A stretch of 11,053 nucleotides of DNA from Pelotomaculum sp. UBA3102 (GTDB lineage Bacteria > Bacillota > Desulfotomaculia > Desulfotomaculales > Pelotomaculaceae). The notes beneath the pieces are model-generated. The model saw nothing but the letters and a program-made list of their open reading frames with translations, made no database searches and was not told where the DNA came from. Numbering within the stretch: position 1 is the stretch's first letter; each line of letters starts with the position of its first letter. The stretch is taken from positions 1 to 11,053 of the forward strand of contig DFAQ01000013.1 in the NCBI GenBank assembly GCA_002365865.1. The letters are read 5' to 3'. This document shows positions 6,512 through 11,053 of the stretch, piece by piece. The position numbers and the translations under genes were made by a program.

Positions 6512-7000
6512 TTACTGTTTTTCCAACTCCGACAGCAGGTCGAACATCATTTTTCCGGTCAGGTAAGGACTGTTGCCGGACCAGGGCGGAATCGGGTGTT
6601 TCAGGGCTTTAGCCATGATTATTTCCGCCTCGTTTTTAGTAATGATTTCGTTCGGCCTGAAGGTATGATCCGGGTACCCGGTAATCAATCCTTTTTTAAT
6701 CATCGGGTATATATATTGTATGCCGGTGGAATCTTCATCAATGTCTTTAAAATTAACGGCACCGTATTCGGGAGGCAGGTCCAGTCTTTGGCCCAGGACA
6801 ACCAAAAATTGCATCCTGGTAACAGGTAACTCTGAATAAATATCCTGGCTTAAATCCGGTTCCGTTTTTACAACCGTTCCGGTTTTTTCCGCCTTGCTTT
6901 GCCATTCACTGCCGGGATTAAAAGGCAAACGGTTGAAAAAAGCCAGGCCGCAGATAAAAAATATCAATATTAAAATCAGAATGAATTCAAGTACTTTCAT
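6512..7000 (-). CDS. Membrane-anchored or secreted small SLH-domain protein, 162 aa
   Basis: Residues 4-22 (LEFILILILIFFICGLAFF) form a single hydrophobic helix near the N-terminus, either an uncleaved anchor or a signal sequence. There is no clear AxA cut site. A charged linker follows (30-58). PVTRMQFLVVLGQRLDL (59-75) resembles the C-terminal half of one SLH unit, and a complete SLH unit lies at about 83-133 (VNFKDIDEDSTGIQYIYPM, then GYPDHTFRP and TKNEAEIIMAKAL). One and a half SLH units are fewer than the usual three for wall anchoring, so the membrane helix may do the anchoring. The ATG at 7000 has a G-rich but imperfect site (GGTGGGG) about 9 bases upstream. The gene lies 44 bases after the GmhB-like gene and 88 bases before the amidase start, so it may join these functionally. 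No enzymatic motif is seen. Confidence 0.8.
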   Translation of the reverse strand: MKVLEFILILILIFFICGLAFFNRLPFNPGSEWQSKAEKTGTVVKTEPDLSQDIYSELPVTRMQFLVVLGQRLDLPPEYGAVNFKDIDEDSTGIQYIYPMIKKGLITGYPDHTFRPNEIITKNEAEIIMAKALKHPIPPWSGNSPYLTGKMMFDLLSELEKQ

Positions 7001-7044
7001 TAATCAAACCCCACCAGTCTTTTTTGGTCTAAAAAATCACCTGA

Positions 7045-7626
7045 TTATTTGAATGGCTGCTTTAATAATAACTCCGTTGCGGATAAAAGGTCCCACACTT
7101 GATAATCAGGAAAACTCCGGCCCCTTTTATGAGCTGAATGTATATTATTAATCAGAATTGTCCTGGTCTGAACTGCCTGCCCGCAAAAAATATCCGTGTC
7201 CTGATCACCGATAAACCAGGAATTCACCAGGTCTAACCCGAATTTGATTTCCGCTTCCCGCAAAAAATAGGCTCCGGGTTTCCGGCACCGGCATTTTAAA
7301 GCATATTCCGGAACAATTCCATCTGGGTGATGGTAACAGTAATAGTAACCGGTGAATTTTATGCCGTTTCCAGTCAAATAATGATGAATTTCTTCATGTA
7401 TGGACCTGATATTCTCTAAAGTTGTCTTACCCTTGGCATAACCGGGCTGGTTGGAAACCAAAAATAGCATATAACCGCGCTGCTGCAGTTTTATTAGTGA
7501 GCGCGCCGCGTAAGGATATAACACCAAATCCTTCACACAATACGGGGATTCATACTGACCCGTTTCAAGGTTATAAACCAATCGGTTAATTACCCCGTCC
7601 CGGTCTAAGAAGACGGCCCGCTTCAT
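7045..7626 (-). CDS. gmhB: GmhB-like heptose-1,7-bisphosphate 7-phosphatase (HAD-IIIA), 193 aa
   Basis: HAD-superfamily phosphatase, predicted to remove the 7-phosphate from D-glycero-D-manno-heptose 1,7-bisphosphate in the cytoplasm. Motif I is FLDRDGVIN with nucleophile Asp8 and acid Asp10. Motif II is FLVSNQPGYAKGK (Ser58, Asn59). The zinc-loop residues are present as CYH (Cys97, His99) and CRC (Cys112, Cys114), and Lys116 follows in CRKPG as motif III. Motif IV is FIGDQDTDI (Asp141, Asp143). Length and the Cys/His loop match E. coli GmhB. The ATG at 7626 abuts the TAG stop of the isomerase gene with no gap, and GGTGAG lies 5 bases before it, so translation is probably coupled. Together with the upstream isomerase and nucleotidyltransferase it forms most of a nucleotide-heptose pathway. 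The exact anomer, or a related HAD-IIIA substrate such as histidinol phosphate, cannot be settled from sequence, but the context argues for heptose. Confidence 0.87.
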   Translation of the reverse strand: MKRAVFLDRDGVINRLVYNLETGQYESPYCVKDLVLYPYAARSLIKLQQRGYMLFLVSNQPGYAKGKTTLENIRSIHEEIHHYLTGNGIKFTGYYYCYHHPDGIVPEYALKCRCRKPGAYFLREAEIKFGLDLVNSWFIGDQDTDIFCGQAVQTRTILINNIHSAHKRGRSFPDYQVWDLLSATELLLKQPFK

Positions 7627-8232
7627 CTATCTCACCGATTCCCATTTCATTTCATTGGACTTGAGCTCCGGGTGGGAAACAATCAAGTGCCAGATGACAC
7701 TTTGAAAAGCCTCCGTATGAGGAGTAACCGTTTTTGCATTGACAACGGGCACAATAATACAGGCGTCCGCCACTTGGGCGGTATAGCCCCCGTCCCTGCC
7801 CACCACACCGACTATCCTACCTCCTACAGCTTTAACATATTTCAAAGCCTGCACCAGGTTGGAGCTTATCTTTTGCGCTACATTTCCCCCACCAACGGAA
7901 AATACAAATACACAGTCATTACCGGTAATTCTGCTCTCTTTCAGCCAGTTGCTAAAGGCGGTGTCCCACCCGTCATCGTTTATCCGGGCGGTTAATTCAG
8001 ACACGTTATCAGTGGGTGCGTAGGACTCGATACCGGCAATTTTTCTGAAGTCATTAACTGCGTGGGAGGCGTTGCCGGCACCGCCTCCCACGCCCAAGAC
8101 GAATAACCGGCCGTTTTTCCCCTTGGTTTCGAGAATAATTCTGACGGTTTTTTCAATTTCATTTTTGTCGATTAAACCGGCAATTTTAGCGGTTTCCGCC
8201 AGGTATAAACCGGTGTAGTCCTCAGTAATCAT
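7627..8232 (-). CDS. gmhA: GmhA-like SIS-domain sugar-phosphate isomerase, 201 aa
   Basis: SIS-fold protein, predicted sedoheptulose 7-phosphate isomerase giving D-glycero-D-manno-heptose 7-phosphate. The phosphate-binding signature LGVGGGAGNASH sits near residues 46-57, a second loop FSVGGGNVAQK near 111-121, and TPHTEAFQSVIWHLI near 170-184 matches the C-terminal active-site helix of GmhA. I chose ATG at 8232 (MITEDYTGLYLAE). It follows the nucleotidyltransferase stop codon (8237-8239) by four bases and has AAGGAG (8243-8248) upstream, although the spacer of 10 is a little long. The same frame is open to 8286, but that longer version would overlap the previous gene by 50 bases with an atypical basic N-terminus. 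The sequence is diverged from classical GmhA (for example GVGGGAGN instead of GNGGS), so a related keto-aldose isomerisation is possible. Confidence 0.82.
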   Translation of the reverse strand: MITEDYTGLYLAETAKIAGLIDKNEIEKTVRIILETKGKNGRLFVLGVGGGAGNASHAVNDFRKIAGIESYAPTDNVSELTARINDDGWDTAFSNWLKESRITGNDCVFVFSVGGGNVAQKISSNLVQALKYVKAVGGRIVGVVGRDGGYTAQVADACIIVPVVNAKTVTPHTEAFQSVIWHLIVSHPELKSNEMKWESVR

Positions 8233-8236
8233 TTTC

Positions 8237-8965
8237 TTATTGCTCCTTCCGGTTGCGCTTCTGCCGTAAATATCTTCGCGTTTCACGCAGACCTTTGACA
8301 GAACCTATTTCGTAAAAACGTTCTTCCACCTCAAACCCCAGCATCTCCCCGCAGTTTACCAAACCCGCGTATAATTCGGCAATATCGAATGCCGCATCCT
8401 CAGGTGTACCTTTAAAAGCCTCCCTTGTTAAAAGGGTAAGTCCGTAGTCAATGTGTTTCATCGCGGCTACAGGGTTCATTTTGTCATACTTTAATATACT
8501 CCCGTTTGAAAAAAGGACATTGCTTTCATCCCACCGGCCTTCATTTTTAAAAACCGTCATAAGACCGGCTTTATCACCGGATAAGAATTTTTTTAAAATC
8601 ACGGAATAATCAGTGTCAAGATAAGCATCGCCGTACAAAACCCAAAACAGATCCCCCAGCAACGGCAGGGCCTTGCGAACCGATCCCCCGGTTCCGAGGA
8701 GTTTGTCACCGTCATAAGAATATTTAACCGACACGCCGAAACTTTTCCCGTCTCCCACATAGGCCTGAACCTGTTCTCCCAAGTAACCGGCACATATGAT
8801 TATTTCCGTGATATTTTGTTTTTTTAATAAGTTTATCTGCTGAGCGATAAACGGTTCTCCGGCCACTGTAAGCATCACTTTGGGAACCGTCCTGGTAACG
8901 GGATACAGCCGGGTCGCCAGGCCCCCCGCAAGAATCGCAACCGGCGGCATGATCATGAGCATCAC
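8237..8965 (-). CDS. Sugar-1-phosphate nucleotidyltransferase, HddC-like, about 237-242 aa
   Basis: NTP-transferase fold enzyme that joins a sugar 1-phosphate to a nucleotide to give an NDP-sugar. Visible motifs, with GTG at 8965 as residue 1, are AILAGGLATRLYP (10-22) for the nucleotide, the conserved PK (28-29), LGTGGSVRKAL (90-100) and the metal-binding YGDAYLD (111-117, Asp113). The closest role by context is HddC, D-glycero-alpha-D-manno-heptose 1-phosphate guanylyltransferase, as isomerase and phosphatase genes follow directly. Mannose- or glucose-1-phosphate specificity is not excluded. There are four in-frame starts (GTG 8965, ATG 8962, 8956 and 8950). The core begins PPVAILAGG, so 8956 or 8950 is most natural, with GTGAG about 8 bases before 8956; the ribosome binding site is weak in every case. 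The radical SAM stop is 30-45 bases upstream, consistent with one operon. Confidence 0.85.
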   Translation of the reverse strand: MMLMIMPPVAILAGGLATRLYPVTRTVPKVMLTVAGEPFIAQQINLLKKQNITEIIICAGYLGEQVQAYVGDGKSFGVSVKYSYDGDKLLGTGGSVRKALPLLGDLFWVLYGDAYLDTDYSVILKKFLSGDKAGLMTVFKNEGRWDESNVLFSNGSILKYDKMNPVAAMKHIDYGLTLLTREAFKGTPEDAAFDIAELYAGLVNCGEMLGFEVEERFYEIGSVKGLRETRRYLRQKRNRKEQ

Positions 8966-8995
8966 TCACACGTGATTATCAGTATTTAGCGGGAT

Positions 8996-10465
8996 TCAGA
9001 CATGCTTTCTTCTTATATTAATGCGGCACATCTCTTTGATATGCTCCGTCGTCTCCCGGCCAAACTTTTTCTCCATCCGGTCCAGGTATCCCGGATCAAG
9101 GTGATATTTCAGAAAAGCGCCGTCCCTGAATTTTAAAACCTCGGCAGACGTTAAATATTTGGTGGGTAAAGGCAGGCAGTCCTCGCCAAACTGGGAATAC
9201 CCATGCCAGCTGCCGGGTAGTTTCAAACCTTTGGCTACCGCATCCCGGTATAACTTTGAACCGGGATAGGCCATGGTCACATAGAAATTGGCGTAATCAA
9301 GTTTTAAGTCCATGGCCATTTCCAGCGTCTCCTGCATCGTTTCATAATTGTCGTCCGGCAGGCCGAAAATAAAATTCCCCAGCACATTAATACCTGCCGC
9401 CCGGGTCATTTCCACGGTTTTTTTAATTTTACCCTGGTCAAATTTTTTGGCCACGCCTTCCCTCACCCCGGCGGCGGCCGATTCAATACCGAAGGCGAGC
9501 CAGTTAATCCCCGCCCGCTTCATTTTCCCGATCAGTTTTTTACGGACGGTATCTATCCTGGCATAAGCCCACATATTGAGATCGTACCCGCGCTCAATAA
9601 TTAGGTCACAAATTTTGGCAACATGACTTTCCGTGGAGACAAAAAGTTCATCCATAATTTTAAGGTTTCTTACCCCGTACCGGTTAACCAGAAGGTCTAT
9701 TTCAACAACCACTTTTTCCGGACTGCGCCGCCGGATTCCGGGACCTCCAAACAGGGCATTAATGCAACAGAAATGACAATTAAAGGGACAACCCAGGCTG
9801 GTATAAACAACGGCGTAGGGCTGCCTGCGCTTAATATTGCCGTAACAGTGCCAGTTGTGCGCCCGGTACCTGCTCATGGGTAACAGGTCCCACGCTGCAA
9901 AGGGAAGTTCCCCGTCCAGGTCTTTAATTAACGGGGCCCGGGGATTGGAAAATACCCGGTCACTTTTTCGGTACCATAAACCTTCAATATTATAATCCTG
10001 GCTGCCGTTTCCGGACTTGAGCGCCTCCAACAGCGAGCGCAGCGTGTAAAACCCCTCCCCCTGGCAGAGAAAATCAACCCCGGTCTCATTTATGGTTCTT
10101 TCAGGCAACGCCGTGGGATGAAGCCCGGCTATGACCGTCTTGATCTGAGGAGCTTCACTTTTCAAAGCATCTAAAATTTCGGCGGCGCCGGTCATGTTCA
10201 TGGTGGATGCCGACGGGTTGGTTCCGGAAACCACCACCCCGGCCAGGACCGGGTTTAATTCCGCCGCCTTTCCGGCAATTTCCCCGGCACTTAAAGGCCC
10301 GGCTTCGGCATCAATAATCCGGACTGAATACCCGTGTTTTCTGATGTATCCGGCCAGCAGACCGGCCCAGAGGGGCGGTTCGACAGCGTGCAGGGTATGA
10401 CTCAATTTCCCGTAAAGAAGTTCCTGCCGCCCCGGTTTAACCAGCAAAAGATCCAGTTTGCTCAT
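8996..10465 (-). CDS. Cobalamin-binding-type radical SAM enzyme (class B architecture), 489 aa
   Basis: Radical SAM protein with an N-terminal B12-binding-type domain (about 1-150; PPLWAGLLAGYIRKHGY, AGVVVSGTNPSAS, VIAGLHPTALPE, FLCQGEG). The radical SAM core follows (about 215-430). The [4Fe-4S] ligands are Cys226, Cys230 and Cys233 in LGCPFNCHFCCINA; further core features are KIMDELFV, WAYARIDTV, FGIESAAAGVREG and GNFIFGLPDDN. The C-terminal tail has no recognised partner domain. Relatives include methyltransferases and enzymes such as BchE and HpnP, so a carbon-centred modification of a sugar, lipid or peptide is possible; the substrate is unknown. The B12 domain lacks an obvious DxHxxG motif, as is common in this class. 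ATG at 10465 is fixed by AGGAGG (10471-10476) with a 5-base spacer. It lies between a sugar aminotransferase and a nucleotidyltransferase in one apparent operon, pointing to glycan tailoring. Confidence 0.9.
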   Translation of the reverse strand: MSKLDLLLVKPGRQELLYGKLSHTLHAVEPPLWAGLLAGYIRKHGYSVRIIDAEAGPLSAGEIAGKAAELNPVLAGVVVSGTNPSASTMNMTGAAEILDALKSEAPQIKTVIAGLHPTALPERTINETGVDFLCQGEGFYTLRSLLEALKSGNGSQDYNIEGLWYRKSDRVFSNPRAPLIKDLDGELPFAAWDLLPMSRYRAHNWHCYGNIKRRQPYAVVYTSLGCPFNCHFCCINALFGGPGIRRRSPEKVVVEIDLLVNRYGVRNLKIMDELFVSTESHVAKICDLIIERGYDLNMWAYARIDTVRKKLIGKMKRAGINWLAFGIESAAAGVREGVAKKFDQGKIKKTVEMTRAAGINVLGNFIFGLPDDNYETMQETLEMAMDLKLDYANFYVTMAYPGSKLYRDAVAKGLKLPGSWHGYSQFGEDCLPLPTKYLTSAEVLKFRDGAFLKYHLDPGYLDRMEKKFGRETTEHIKEMCRINIRRKHV

Positions 10466-10501
10466 AAGGGCCTCCTAAAAACAATACCTTTAACGGTTTG
10501 A

Positions 10502-11053
10502 TTAAACGCTGCGCTGGATAAAGCTTTTGATTACTTTATCCAGGTATTCAATTTGATGGTCATTAATGTCCTGGTGCACCCCGATGTGCAGTCCGTGATT
10601 GGCCACGTACTCCGCGGCCGGAAAATCCCCGTATTTATAACCAAGGAAATTGAAACCGGCGCACTGCGTCGGCATGGACTGAAAAAGATTCCGGCTGTCC
10701 ACGCCGTTTTTTTCCAAATAATCGACCAAAGCGTCCCGGCTGAACGGTGCCGTTTGCTTTAAAATTACCGGGAAAGCATGCGGACCGATCTTTTCGTGCT
10801 CCTCTTCCTGTATGGTATACATAAACTCGGAATAATTTTGGATCATCTCTATCATGGCACCGAGGTTTTTCCTGCGTTTTCGCACGATTTCCCCGTAACA
10901 TTCCAGGCTCCCGAGACCAATGGCGGCCTCAAGCTCGTTCATCTTTGCAGAAAAACCATGTCTTTCAAAAACAAAACGAATGTCGGTTTTTGACGGGTTA
11001 TCGAAACGTTTGGCGCAGTATCCCGAGGTCAGGTTGGAAATGCAGGTCTTACA
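10502..11053 (-). CDS. DegT/DnrJ/EryC1/StrS-family PLP aminotransferase, C-terminal part, 5' end beyond window
   Basis: The reverse strand is open from the right edge to TAA at 10502-10504, 183 codons, beginning CKTCISNLTSG. Family marks are RFVFERHGFSAKMNELEAA, which is the region after the PLP lysine loop, then AIGLGSLE, the arm around PHAFPVIL, GVDSRNLFQSMPTQ, and DFPAAEYVANHGLHIGVH at the C-terminus. These enzymes transfer an amino group to a 3- or 4-keto NDP-sugar, or in the RfbH branch carry out a related dehydration. The PLP-binding Lys lies beyond the edge, so which of these applies cannot be decided. The internal ATG at 10942 is not the start, because conserved sequence continues upstream of it. 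It is followed after 36 bases by the radical SAM gene and heads the visible sugar operon, suggesting an amino-sugar in the final glycan. Confidence 0.88.
   Translation of the reverse strand, partial: CKTCISNLTSGYCAKRFDNPSKTDIRFVFERHGFSAKMNELEAAIGLGSLECYGEIVRKRRKNLGAMIEMIQNYSEFMYTIQEEEHEKIGPHAFPVILKQTAPFSRDALVDYLEKNGVDSRNLFQSMPTQCAGFNFLGYKYGDFPAAEYVANHGLHIGVHQDINDHQIEYLDKVIKSFIQRSV

Noticed and set aside
7020..7047. Possible terminator after the GmhB-like gene (AATC-AGGT-GATT then T-run on the minus strand)
   Set aside because: The stem has only four AT-rich pairs, too weak to call. Readthrough into the SLH gene is as likely.
1..11053. CRISPR arrays, tRNA/rRNA genes, transposases and insertion-sequence ends
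   Set aside because: No regularly spaced identical repeats, no cloverleaf or rRNA-like segments, and no transposase or integrase motifs in any translated frame I read.

Overview
The window looks like chromosome from an endospore-forming, S-layer-bearing Firmicute, probably a clostridial or Peptococcaceae-type anaerobe. The pointers are a sporulation sigma factor fragment of the SigK type, an AprX-type subtilase, three proteins with S-layer homology (SLH) sequence, strong GGAGG-type ribosome binding sites, and a heptose/amino-sugar gene set of the kind that feeds S-layer or secondary cell wall glycans. Genus-level assignment is inference.

Layout. The left end (1-810, all minus strand) is an accessory-looking patch. 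It holds a zinc-finger-like gene running off the edge, a small basic ORF, and the 5' remnant of a DUF1648-type membrane protein that loses homology after about 31 codons, followed by about 200 bases with no recognisable gene. Next, 811-3273 (minus) encodes a large secreted SLH protein with eight tandem beta-rich modules. At about 3385-3759 (plus) there is an open frame matching only the C-terminal half of SigK. It has no ribosome binding site and starts at the codon region where the skin element splits sigK in Bacillus subtilis. An aprX orthologue follows (3806-5137, plus).

From 5158 to the right edge everything is on the minus strand. In transcription order it holds a DegT-family sugar aminotransferase (partial), a B12-binding-type radical SAM enzyme, a sugar-1-phosphate nucleotidyltransferase, a GmhA-like isomerase, a GmhB-like phosphatase, a membrane-anchored SLH protein, and an amidase-glucosaminidase with an SLH-like tail. 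The first five probably make a nucleotide-activated heptose or amino sugar; the last two are cell-envelope proteins. The heptose kinase step is not seen here.

The most interesting observation is the sigK 3' half. Its sharp left boundary, intact frame and lack of translation signals fit the right-hand end of a skin-like intervening element excised during sporulation. A decayed partial copy is the main alternative. The other sigK half and a recombinase are not in the window, so this is a hypothesis.
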